A DNA stretch of 64,000 nucleotides from Xanthoparmelia taractica. Its lineage: Eukaryota; Ascomycota; Lecanoromycetes; Lecanorales; Parmeliaceae. The DNA lies in assembly GCA_033085395.1 (NCBI GenBank), contig JANQBS010000085.1, forward strand, positions 94,194 to 158,193. Reading direction: 5' to 3'. Below are positions 11,142-20,438 of the stretch, piece after piece (positions within the stretch are counted from its first letter, which is position 1; each line of letters opens with the position of its first letter). The position numbers and the translations under genes are program-made. The notes beneath the pieces were generated by a model that was given only the letters and a program-made list of their open reading frames with translations, was not told the DNA's origin and did no database searches.

Positions 11142-12217
11142 TTATTCATTGCCTTCACTGCCACTATTTATCGCAGCGATGAGCCCTTCAAGCTTTTTGG
11201 ACTTGTGCTTCCTCTTCCTCTTCCGCTTCGTCTCACGATCTTGTGTCCCATCGAAAGATCCATCGACAATGTCCACAGCAGAGACTCTGGGCTCTGCATC
11301 CCTCTCCCCAGCGTCCGAATAGCCTGGTGCTTCATCCGATCCGCCTTCCCTCCTTGTATCCTCTTTCTTGTCGCCGACCGTTGCCTTCTTTGGTTTTTTC
11401 ACGCTCAGCGGATTCGGGCCCTTGGGTCCTTTCGTCCTCTTTTTCTTCCTAGCTGTCTCATCACCTTCGGTAATACTTCGCGCGTTCTGGCCCCCTCCTG
11501 CAATTGGATCATCGTCATCTTCTTTCCTCTTCCTCTTTCCAACTACCCCTGTGCCTCTCGTCTTCAGGCCGGTTCGAAACTTTTCCCTTTCCAAGCCTTC
11601 TCTGGCATCAACACTGCCTGCAGCCATAGGCTCCATCACCATTACACTCCGCTTTACAAAAACCAGAGGCACCCCCTTAATCCCCCTGCAATACCTTCTT
11701 ACTTCTTCATCCTGGCTTGCAACGATATAGCGGTTCTTGTTTGTATGCGAGTTCTTGGGATCAATGACAGAATTGAAGCATTCGAGAGTTGAGAGCGGCT
11801 CGTCAAGGACATGGTGGTTGCAGCGGCGTCTTTCCATTGACTTGGCTGTCAGGATAAGAGCGTCTTTGGTGGGTTGAGAGACTTCCTTCAAGAGATATAG
11901 GTGTCGCATAGAGCATTGTGTGATCACTATTACAGTATCAAATTAATAGCCTAATTCGCATGAATGCTGAGGCCGGAATTATACTTGGCTTCACCTTGCC
12001 GCTAAGTGTACGCTCTAATCCACCCACGAGATCCATCTTGAGCCTTTCAGTGTCTTGAATAATCTGGGCATCGACTGTGGGAAGCACTTTCAGCTGCAGA
12101 ACATCGAGAGGAAAGGCTGGCAAACGGACAGAGGACTTGATACGGGCCCCGGAAACCAAAGGTCATCTCAAATTGGGCCATAAGCTTTCGGTATTGCTTA
12201 CTACGCTTGCCCCTCAT
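11142..12217 (-). CDS. UTP23: rRNA-processing protein UTP23 (PIN-like)
   Basis: Model: complement(join(11142..11926, 11985..12074, 12130..12217)), 320 residues, introns of 58 and 55 bp. Utp23 belongs to the small-subunit processome and helps release the snR30/U17 snoRNA during early 18S processing. Seen: the start MRGKRSKQYRKLM, FGFRGPYQVL, GKVKPMITQCSMRHLY, the ERRRCNHH and LSTLEC blocks that supply the zinc-binding Cys/His set, and the KGVPLVFVKRSVMVMEP strand. The C-terminal 150 residues are lysine-rich and disordered with KKKR-type nuclear signals, as usual. ATG 12217 is chosen over an upstream in-frame ATG at 12241 because MRGKRSKQ is the conserved N terminus. The gene diverges from RRN3. 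Confidence 0.93.
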
Positions 12218-12487
12218 CTTGACTATCAATGGACCAGTCAAACAAGAGTTCTAGGGAGAATATAAGAAGATATTGCTGTGTTGTATAGATGCAACATTTC
12301 TTGACACTAAAGGTTTAAAGAAGTAGCAGCCCCAGCCCTATAAGTCGCGTGGCTTCGCTTGTCCAAGCACGCAACTTTTTCTTCCTCCTCCTCGTCCGCA
12401 CATAGGAGTCATATTTTTTTGTGAAATTCACCAGCCCGATAACATTAACAGTAGATTCTTCTTGTTTCCTTGATATGTATCTTAGCG
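12218..12487. promoter_or_regulatory. Divergent promoter of UTP23 and RRN3
   Basis: This 270-bp space lies between the start codons of two ribosome-biogenesis genes. It contains a TTTTTCTTCCTCCTCCTCG pyrimidine stretch (about 12376-12394) on the RRN3 side. Shared growth-linked control is an inference from the arrangement. Confidence 0.45.
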
Positions 12488-14538
12488 ATGGACTCTGTTC
12501 TTACGTCCACTATCCAGCGCCCCGGCGGACCTATCGCTGCTGCGACACCAAAATCACTCCTTCGCCGCCCTACTCGTGTCCGCAAGCGAGAAGACGACGA
12601 GGATGCGCCTCCATCTAGCCCCGGAAAAAAACCTAAAGTCACCTTCGATTCCGATGTTGAGGTGAGGGTCGTCAGTGACTGGGAGAAGACGCCGCATCTT
12701 ATCCAGGAAGAAGTGCGTCGCGCTTTTGCAAAGCGAGCATTGGGCGACGACTCAGGCTATGACAGACTGAAAGATGTCTACGCTAAGAAGGAACGCAACG
12801 AAGAGGAGCTCGGTCCTACCACTGTTATGAATTATACCGTTTCGCTGCTGGCAAATGTCTCAGCGCTCAACAAGTCAAATTCCGACTTAGTTCATGCTAT
12901 CATAACTAGTGACTGGCTGGGACGAACAGAAGACTATGTGGCTTTGTTTGTTCGGTTGCTAGCGAACCTTTCATCAGCACAGGGGGCATTCTTGGAAGAC
13001 GTGGTGCGAATGTTAGTGATCAACCTAACAGCTGGTATGATACGTTTTTCCCCGATGTTGGAGGCCTTTTCTAAATTCAGTTAGCACCTCCATCAAACCG
13101 TCAAATAGGAGATCTGCCATTGGTTACACGCTTGACCATCTATACTCGAGTACACAGGGCTTTGCAATACCTGTTACAGTTGATACCTTCCGCCGGCCGC
13201 ATACTTTCCGCTACGATGACCACCGCTTTCCCTCATCAAACAGACTCAAGACGCTCTCATGTCGTTTACATACAAAATTTGCTCAAGCTCGTTGAGTATG
13301 CTCCAGAACTACGAGGGGAGGTGCTAGCGCTTATCACGGAACGCCTTGTTAAAATAGACGTCCAGGTGCAGGTTGACCTTGAAGACTTGGCGGATGATGT
13401 GGGAGAAGGCTTGGTGGACCAAATTCCTCCCGCCCGACCGGACCTCATGGATGATATAGAGGAGTCAGACGTGAGCGAGGAAGAGGAGGACCCTGACGAG
13501 GATGAAGAGGACGAAGAAGCGCAGAGAGCGAAAGAAATCACCAAGAATGTAGAAAAGATGGATGCGATCTTGGACATTTTATTTTCGCATTACGAACAGA
13601 GTTTTACTAATCCTTCCATCGAGGAGCAAGTTGGATCCCTCAACATCCTTTTATCCCAATTCGTCAGCACCATTTTACCTACGCACAGATCTCGGCATAC
13701 ACAATTCCTTCTCTTCCACTTCGCACAGCAGTCTTCTAAGTACATTGACACTTTCACTGGGACTTGCGTTCAGATCACTTTCGACAAAGGCCAACCAGCT
13801 ATTATACGCCAAGCATCAGCAGCCTACCTCGCAAGCTTTGTTGCCCGAGGGATGCATGTGCCATCCAGTATCGTGCGAGATGTCTTTGACTACATTGGCG
13901 GCGAGCTTACGCGACTGCGTCGAGAATATGAGCCCAGTTGCCGGGGTCCGGACATGAGACGATACTCTTCATTTTACGTCCTTGTACAAGCTCTACTTTA
14001 CATTTTTTGTTTTCGATGGCGAGATCTTGAATCTTCTCCAGACGATGATTATGAAGACGACGATCTGAACACCTACTACGGCCAGGAGCATCAATGGATA
14101 TCTGGAGTCAAAGATAACCTCTCTCAGAACGTCTTCTCGAAACTCAATCCACTCAAAGTGTGCTCGACGACAATCGTAACTGAGTTCGCCCGAATAGCGA
14201 ATCATCTCAGCATTGTATACGTCTATCATCTACTAGAAACCAACAAACGAGTTCGGGCTCTGCAGTCCGCTGGAACTGGATATGACCAGCCAAACCGGGA
14301 GACGGCGCTCTCAGCCAGGAGAGACGAAAGCTCCCAGCACCTGGATGCATACTTCCCTTTTGATCCTTACCATTTGCCGAAGAGCAAGAGATGGATAGAG
14401 GGTGATTACCGAGAATGGAGCGGCATTCCCGGGTTGGACGACGAGCAGGCCTCAGAGAGTGACAGTGATGACGAGGACGGGCTGGGGAGCGGAGCAGAGC
14501 AAGGGACTGAGACTGACGAGACTGGCGGATCGTTCTAG
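12488..14538 (+). CDS. RRN3: RNA polymerase I initiation factor RRN3 (TIF-IA)
   Basis: Model: join(12488..13034, 13085..14538), 666 residues with one 50-bp intron. Rrn3 binds RNA polymerase I and makes it competent to start at rDNA promoters. It is the growth-regulated step of rRNA synthesis. Seen: a disordered basic N terminus (SPGKKPKVTFDSDVEVR), HEAT-type helices, the LYTR-like LTIYTRVHRALQYLLQLIP segment, a long acidic loop at residues 305-327, the STILPTHRSRHTQFLLFHFAQ block, IRQASAAYLASFVARG, and the conserved C-terminal LDAYFPFDPYHLP followed by WSGIPG. The acidic insert and C-terminal acidic tail are usual for fungal orthologues. Confidence 0.95.
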
Positions 14539-15043
14539 TTGGTCGTGGACACGATTAATGATAATTACAAGTCATGTTCTGGCATAGCGGGCATGGAGCG
14601 GGGGTTTTCATCGTCTTCAATTTTAGGTGTGGATTTACTTATGGCTAAAAGTTGAGAGATCTAGAGCAGCTAGAATGTGGCTTATTCAGTCGGCGCGCTG
14701 CTATGCATACTTCGTACAGTAGCGAATGAATTAAGGGGTTCGATCCTCGTGTATTTCCACGCACGAAGTCTTCCATACTTTGGCACTGGTGTCCACAATC
14801 ATGGGAATCGATTTCTGCTTTATGGGGTGTCCAAGGGTACCTCGAGGTCTATTCCGACAGAGCTTTAGATTCTCTCGCACTTCAATTCTAGACTCTTCCG
14901 ATGTGGCTTGGAGGCTGCGCCGAGAGCCCGCCATTCGGAAGAAATAATCACAATTCAGAGCATCAAAACAGATATGTTTCTCTCGTTATAGATCTGCTTC
15001 ATCTGGCGCAAGGGTACTAGCCACATGCTGCCCCCCCGTTTCA
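14539..15043. other. Intergenic between convergent genes
   Basis: This is 505 bp between the stop codons of RRN3 and the DUF1993 gene. Nothing is recognisable beyond presumptive 3' untranslated sequence. Confidence 0.6.
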
Positions 15044-15677
15044 TCAAATCCCTCCCAGATAATCAAGCTTCCCCACCGGCACCCCCTTGAGCCTCAGCAA
15101 ATCATACGCCGTCGTAACATGAAAGTAGAAATTCGGCAGCGCGAAACTCAACAGATAGCTCCGCGCCGTAAACTTGTACTCCCTGCCTTGCGCCTTGATC
15201 ACAATCTCCCGCTCCTCCTGCCCGTTGATGCTCTCCTCGGACACCGCTTTCAAAACTTCAATCGTCTTTTGGATCCGCGCTTGGAGCTGCTCGAAGGTGG
15301 TTTCGTCGTCGGGCATGGAGACGGGGTCGGTGCCGGCGATGCGGGCGGCGGCGTTTTTGGCGATGTCGCTTACGCGTTGGATTTGGTAGGGGAGGGCGCC
15401 CATGTCGGCGATTAGGCGGGCTTCGAGGAGGTGGGAGGGGGGGAGGTTCCTGGGTTGGGGGATTCTGTTGGCTGTTGGGTTTCTTTGGTTTCGGGGGATG
15501 TGAGGGGAGGATGGATGTTGGGGGATTTTGTCCTGGTGTCGCCGAATGAGGAGGGAATGGGGTGGGGAAGGCCTACTGTGCGTCGACGTAAGTTGTGGCT
15601 TTGGAGAGGAAGGCGGAGAGGTTGGTGAGGCCGCGGATGAAGACCGGGATACTTATTTCGTAGAGGGAGAAAGGCAT
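15044..15677 (-). CDS. DUF1993 domain protein
   Basis: Model: complement(join(15044..15449, 15577..15677)), 168 residues, the standard length of fungal and bacterial DUF1993 proteins. Seen: the N-terminal FSLYEISIPVFIRGLTNLSAFL helix, LLEARLIADMGALPYQIQRVSD, the TFEQLQARIQKTIEVLKAV helix and the terminal LLSFALPNFYFHVTTAYDLLR with a GVPVGKLDYLG end. The fold is a DinB-like four-helix bundle. No enzymatic role is established for the family, and none is claimed here. The 127-bp intron has a GTAGGC donor. The gene is small, soluble and has no signal peptide. Its relation to the accessory region that follows is unknown. Confidence 0.88.
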
Positions 15678-16389
15678 TTTGGGAGCTGGAGCGGCTTTTG
15701 GCTGGGGAGTGAAGAGAGGATGGAGAAGTGAGACATCTTTCCGACTTTATAAAGAAAGACCAGGCAGTAACACAAGCCTTCGCAGTGGATATTATTGATT
15801 TGAAAGCATATACTTCTTAACCTTGACCGCTGACGTTGATTTCAAAGCAATGTCTACTACTAGTCCCTTTTAAATGCACACCGCCTTGTATGTCAACAAA
15901 TACTGGGAAAAAGTATGTCCTTTTGGAAGGCCGAATACTGCGACAGGCTGAGACGGAGAGAAGCGTGCTCTTTCTTGTAGTTATTTGCTGCATCTTCAAA
16001 TTGAGTCCATTGAGAAACGCGGTCCGCTTTATATGCTAAGTAATCTTACTTGTACCTTACCCCGGCAGCGCCCTGGCCCGGAGCAAGCTAGGGAGATGGC
16101 CCGGTTCGAAGCGCTAATTCTCAGAGGTGTGGAGGGCTCCTTGGGGAGCGGGGGTCTCAGCTCTACGCTACTTCTACTCCTACTCGATCAATTGTTTTTT
16201 CATGTAGCAAAGACATAGAGCATAAGGTTACCTCGGCAACGATCTCAGTATACCCAAGTGGATAATCGAGTTATTCTTCGTTGATATCCGCGAAAGTATT
16301 TCAAACCGCAACGATTGTGAAGAAAGCAAAATCTGTTAATGTAGACTTTGCTACATTCTCTTACAGTAGTAACTGGACTATAATGAGCT
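15678..16389. other. Intergenic, nothing recognised
   Basis: This is 712 bp holding the DUF1993 promoter and the 3' end of the downstream GNAT gene. No coding or RNA motif was seen. Confidence 0.6.
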
Positions 16390-17052
16390 TCAGCTCTCTG
16401 GCAACCGCAACATGTATCTGAAATCATACATCCCCCATCCCCATCCACCTTCCTTTCCCCCAGGAGCAAACTCGCTCAGGTCGACCTTCAAGCTACCTGT
16501 GTCCTTAAATCCTGCCTTTAAATAGATGCCATGCCCAGCTCGCGTAGACTGCAGCCAGCAATATACGCCATGTTCATCAGCTTTATCCGTAACCCAGCGT
16601 ACCAACGCAGTGCCAACACCACGACCTTGCGCAGCGGGGTCGACGACAAGCGTTTGGAAATAGATGTACTCTCTGTTAGCCATCCAATCCCTTTGGACTC
16701 TGACGGCATCCCTCTTGAGCACTGAGCTGAGCTTGCGGCCATCGTCCTCCCTCCCATCCTTCGCTTCCTGGAGCCCTGCAATGCTCTCCAGGTCATCATC
16801 TTTGCCGAGGAACTGGCATGCTTGAAATCCCAGGATTTCGCCTGTGTCTTTGCTGACGGCCTTGGTCACTGCGACTTTGGGATCGGAAAGCTGTGCCTTG
16901 AGCAAGTCCAGCAGCATTGCTTCGTAGCCGTCCTTGCTCTTGAACATAAGCCGTGTTGGGTTATCGTTCCTGAAGCCAGCCATGTGAATACGTATGAGTG
17001 ATGGTATGTCATCCTTCGAGGCGGGAAGGAGAGATATTGCAGGACGATGCAT
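16390..17052 (-). CDS. GNAT-family N-acetyltransferase, intact acetyl-CoA loop
   Basis: This is a single exon of 220 residues. The GNAT fold is complete: a beta-1/alpha-1 start (ISLLPASKDDIPSLIRIHMAGF), a strand at ILGFQACQFLG, and motif A LVVDPAAQGRGVGTALV, with the Q/R-x-x-G-x-G loop QGRGVG at residues 142-147 that binds the acetyl-CoA pyrophosphate. It ends with YLKAGF, where the last strands form. The C terminus (LKVDLSEFAP..YDFRYMLRLPES) resembles the tail of the zinc-finger GNAT at 32.5 kb, so it is probably a relative of the five-gene array. The substrate is unknown. It lies 600 bp downstream, on the same strand, of the secreted repeat precursor, so a role in modifying that peptide is possible but unproven. 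Confidence 0.9.
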   Translation of the reverse strand: MHRPAISLLPASKDDIPSLIRIHMAGFRNDNPTRLMFKSKDGYEAMLLDLLKAQLSDPKVAVTKAVSKDTGEILGFQACQFLGKDDDLESIAGLQEAKDGREDDGRKLSSVLKRDAVRVQRDWMANREYIYFQTLVVDPAAQGRGVGTALVRWVTDKADEHGVYCWLQSTRAGHGIYLKAGFKDTGSLKVDLSEFAPGGKEGGWGWGMYDFRYMLRLPES

Positions 17053-17654
17053 GGTGAGACACTAATCCGATGCACTGTGGATTCTGGAGACAAAGATTCG
17101 GATATCGATTGTTGCAAGTGCGATAGTTTGGTCTACTTTATGGCGAAATTACCTTGCGATGAACTACAATTGTGAGGATCAGGAATCTCTGCCTGCACAA
17201 CCTAAGCAGGCCTCCCCAACTCCTTTAGGAAGGTGTCTAAGGCTTTGTTGACTTCGCGTTTGAGGACGATTTATTCCTCTCTACGATTTCTGGAAACGAT
17301 GCCGCACTCCCATTTTATGAAAAGTGTTTGAACCGGCAAGTTTCACAGGTGGAGATAAAGCAGCCAAAGAGCATAGTCTCATCGTCTTGGGACCACGAGC
17401 AATTCCATCCAGATCTATTATCCTATTTCAAAAAAAAATCTATGGCACGGAGAAAGCGCATGAATTTTCTACTCCTCCTTGTCCACCGCCACACCGGGCT
17501 ACAAGATTTCCTGTACTAGAACCATACCATCTCCTTTTCCTAGTCAATGCCAGGAGTACAGTGGCAAGAGATATGAGACCAGAAACCTTCAGTTATTCAT
17601 GCCTATGCGTTTGGCCTCCAGGGCTTGGGCATAGGAATTTTGCAGACTGAGCTA
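17053..17654. other. Intergenic, nothing recognised
   Basis: This is 602 bp between the GNAT start codon and the stop codon of the repeat precursor. Plus-strand frames exist but carry no motif and have no usable context. Confidence 0.55.
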
Positions 17655-17973
17655 TTAGGATTTGGCAATCGCGGGTGCCCGTTTTTCGACCGTCCAGATT
17701 GAAACTGAGTCAGCATCCTGTGCTGCTCGTCTCTCTACCGCCCAGATTTCAGGATCCGGAGCTACTCTTCCCTCGTCCAACCAGTTCGAACCTCGGTCAG
17801 GATCCGGAGCCTCCCCTGTCTCCTCCACACCTGTCACTGCATTCGGCTCTGTGTTTGCCACTTTAGCATTGTGATACCGTTCATTATGGAGATGACCTAC
17901 CACGGCGGTTGTCGATAGGAGTGCCAAGGACACTAAGGGCCACGGCTGACAGGAGAACAGCGGCGAGAAGCAT
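17655..17973 (-). CDS. Small secreted Kex2-type repeat precursor (candidate RiPP precursor)
   Basis: Model: complement(join(17655..17860, 17901..17973)), 92 residues, one short 40-bp intron; a further 48-bp intron (18001..18048, GTAAGT..TTACAG) is likely in the 5' leader. Residues 1-17 are a clear signal peptide (MLLAAVLLSAVALSVLG). The rest contains imperfect repeats, each with one tryptophan and ending in basic residues: 41-56 (W51, ends GR), 57-69 (W64, ends RR), 70-85 (W80, ends KR), then a short tail. The consensus is A-x-D-x-[DE]..W-x-x-E-[KRG]-R. The RR and KR sites suit Kex2 cleavage in the Golgi. A 13-bp DNA repeat recurs 48 bp apart, showing recent internal duplication. The layout matches fungal dikaritin precursors and Kex2-processed repeat proteins, and the UstYa gene 1.4 kb upstream on the same strand supports this. 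An alternative is a pheromone-like or effector peptide. The function is inferred, not shown. Confidence 0.7.
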
Positions 17974-19410
17974 CGTAAAGACTGCGTCTTTGAAAGGGTG
18001 CTGTAAGCATACTGACTGCAACAATCATATTACAGACAGCAGACTTACTAGGCGATGAATGTTCTTCGGGTATGATGTGAACTTAAAGCGAGGTTGGTGG
18101 TGTTGCTTTTGCTTTTGATGTTTGGCTTTTGTGGAACTGATTGCTCTTGAAGGATGAAGAAACGGAAGAGAGGAGGAGGATGTCTGCTTTATATAAAAGT
18201 CTCTGATCTACAGCTCCACTTCTCCATCAGAGGATGATTCAGACCTCAGGCAAGAGGAAAACCTTCCGATCGATGTGCTTGATGTGCTTCGTTCAGATCT
18301 TGACAAGATCCTCCGCTCGTCCTGCAAGGACGTAGAGAGGGAGTGACGCTCAGTTTGGCAAGAATGAGCCGAAATTACCAGGTGGGTAGGTGCATCACAA
18401 ATGCTCCGATGTCTACCTCGGAGTCTTTGTGGAGACACAATCCACAATCGTCTACGGCCGTAAAGGCCCCTACTTTACGCCAAAGTGCCAAGGGGGAGTA
18501 CTTGTTACGGTGACGCTAATAGGCCACGATTAACCAAGTACCTGCGTCATAATCTCCCAAGTCGCTGAACCCGCTATCGAAACCCTGAAGCGAAGGATCA
18601 GCGCTCGATATGAAACTTTGGTCCGTTTAATGATCATCAAGCGGGTAGGCGCTGCGATGTGCATGTCCAGCTTCCTGGTTGAGACAACGGACGTACGGGA
18701 CCCTGCGTCATTCTTTTGGCCTACCGCGCTGTGCAGGAGAAGAAGAAGGAGGAGGAGAAGAAGAATATCATAGTGCATTCGATCCGGCAGGCCCACAGGA
18801 TTGAACACCGCCTGCGTGAAGGGGGCTTGACTAGCTTCAAGGCTCTAGTAAATATGCCGCCCCCCCCCCCACACCTTCCTTCACTGGCATAACGTCCTAA
18901 CTAGAGTTAGGGCATTTGAGACTCGTTGAAGACCCTGTTACTAGGAGATAGCATTATTCAGCATTTAATAACCGCCTGGGATTGGGTCTTAGCGTCGGCG
19001 TTCGAGTGGAGACGTGAAGATTAAGAGATTAACACAAAAGCTGAGCTTCCTTGCTTGTTCCGCGCAGCCATACTGGTTGTCTCAGGGGCCAAGGGTACGA
19101 GCTTTGAGGAAATGGTGATGGGTATTGGAGGCTTGTGCGAGAGTGGAAGATTATTTTCTCTGTTGCGGTGGCTGTGGTTGATGAAGGTTCTGACAGGATC
19201 GATATCACTAACGAGTGCGTTACCATTGAATGACAATTACTGAAGCACTTTTTCCTCTAGCTATCATTATTGCTGTCACAATCGAGGAAGGATAATTCCG
19301 TTTGCTGGTGCCAATACATACAGCATCAAGCGCAAGCAGCGTCTGGCTGAGGGAGTATACGCAAAGAGATCACATTCCCCAAAGAAACTTCTCCAATTCA
19401 TGATGCGAAT
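17974..19410. other. Intergenic between precursor and UstYa gene
   Basis: This is 1,437 bp with the precursor promoter and 5' leader at its left end. A minus-strand frame at 18530-18808 looks like a signal peptide only because of a CTT/CTC repeat. I see no third gene here. Confidence 0.55.
18185..18198 (-). promoter_or_regulatory. Probable TATA box of the repeat precursor gene
   Basis: TTTATATAAA on a good consensus, about 215 bp upstream of the precursor ATG and about 140 bp upstream of its presumed 5'-leader intron. The motif is near-palindromic, so orientation is taken from the gene. Confidence 0.4.
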
Positions 19411-20438
19411 CTAACCAACCATTGTCTCTCCATCTCCTCTCGACGAAACATAATCATAATCAATAACCCGACCAACCCCAATCTCTCCCTCCGAAACCCT
19501 AACCCTCTCGCTCTCATTCTTGCCCTCGTAAACCCTCCACTCCTCCGCGAACCGAAACACCCTCTCGAAATCCCGGCACTTGTGCTCGCTGTATCCCGTA
19601 AACCCCACATCCCCCGTCCCTGTCCCTGTACCCGAAACAACCCTGTACTCTAAATTCGTGTCGGCGTGACATTGTAGCGCCTGCCGGAGGTAGTCTAGAC
19701 AGTGCACCGTGTGCTTGTCATTCTCGCTTGAAGCCGCGCTGCAATCTTCTCGAGCAGCGAAGTAGGTTTTGCGAATCATGTCCTGGGTTTTTTTGCGGCG
19801 CGGCTCGGGTTAGCTGAGTGTCCATCAGTCCGTTCATGAGAGAGAGAGAGAGAGAGGGACGGATTGGGAAATGGATGGACAGGACTTACGAGGCAGTGGA
19901 GCTGGTGGACAAAGGCTAGACTGAGGATTTCTGGCCCCAGGGATGGGTGCTGCACGATGCCTAGACCATCTACGCAAGCGATCATCGTCAGCGTGGGTTA
20001 CTTTCTGATTGTGTGCACGGAAGTTGGAGAGATATGACATACTTGGGAGGATGCTGCGCCATGCTTCGTCGCTCTCTGGCGAGGGTCTTTGTCTGAAGAC
20101 CTCGTCGAGGGTAAAGGTTTTGGTGATGGGTCCGGGGGGAACTGTAGGATGGGATTGTTGATTAGCGATGAGCTGTGCGGTAGATGCTCTATTGAGGAAA
20201 ACGTACTCAGGAAGGAGAGGTCTTCTGCAAAGGCTGCCTCATTGGGAAGGACCTGGGGGTTGGTAGGGACGAAGGCCACAAGGGTGATGATGCAAATGAG
20301 CAGGAAGGAGGCCAGTGCCGAGATGTACTTCCATAGCTTTGATTTGGCGGCTGCGGGACCGATGCTCGAGGGAGTCGCGGTTTCATCGTCGTTGTGGTCG
20401 TGCTCCTTGGTGCTTGGAAGGAGGTGGTATCCTGCCAT
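19411..20438 (-). CDS. UstYa family protein (DUF3328), RiPP-modifying oxidase-like
   Basis: Model: complement(join(19411..19782, 19890..19969, 20043..20141, 20207..20438)), 260 residues, introns of 107, 73 and 65 bp. UstYa proteins cyclise or oxidise core peptides in ustiloxin, phomopsin, asperipin and victorin pathways and also occur in other secondary-metabolite clusters. Seen: a cytosolic start, one transmembrane helix (about residues 37-57), the block TKTFTLDEVFRQRPSPESDEAW, and both diagnostic metal-binding motifs, H132-Q-L-H-C136 and H161-T-V-H-C165, the second running into LDYLRQALQCHADTNLEYR. A WGF-like aromatic end (FRFAEEWRVYEG) follows, then an atypical 40-residue C-terminal extension. 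Same strand as the repeat precursor. Only one UstYa copy is visible, whereas characterised dikaritin clusters often have two. Confidence 0.9.

Noticed and set aside
11205..11792. Plus-strand ORF of 195 codons antisense to UTP23
   Set aside because: It is the mirror of a lysine/serine-rich coding region. UTP23 is firmly supported on the other strand.
18530..18808. Minus-strand frame with a leucine-rich N terminus resembling a second secreted precursor
   Set aside because: The hydrophobic stretch is a run of CTT/CTC codons from low-complexity sequence. Nothing after it shows repeats, cleavage sites or a supported start.
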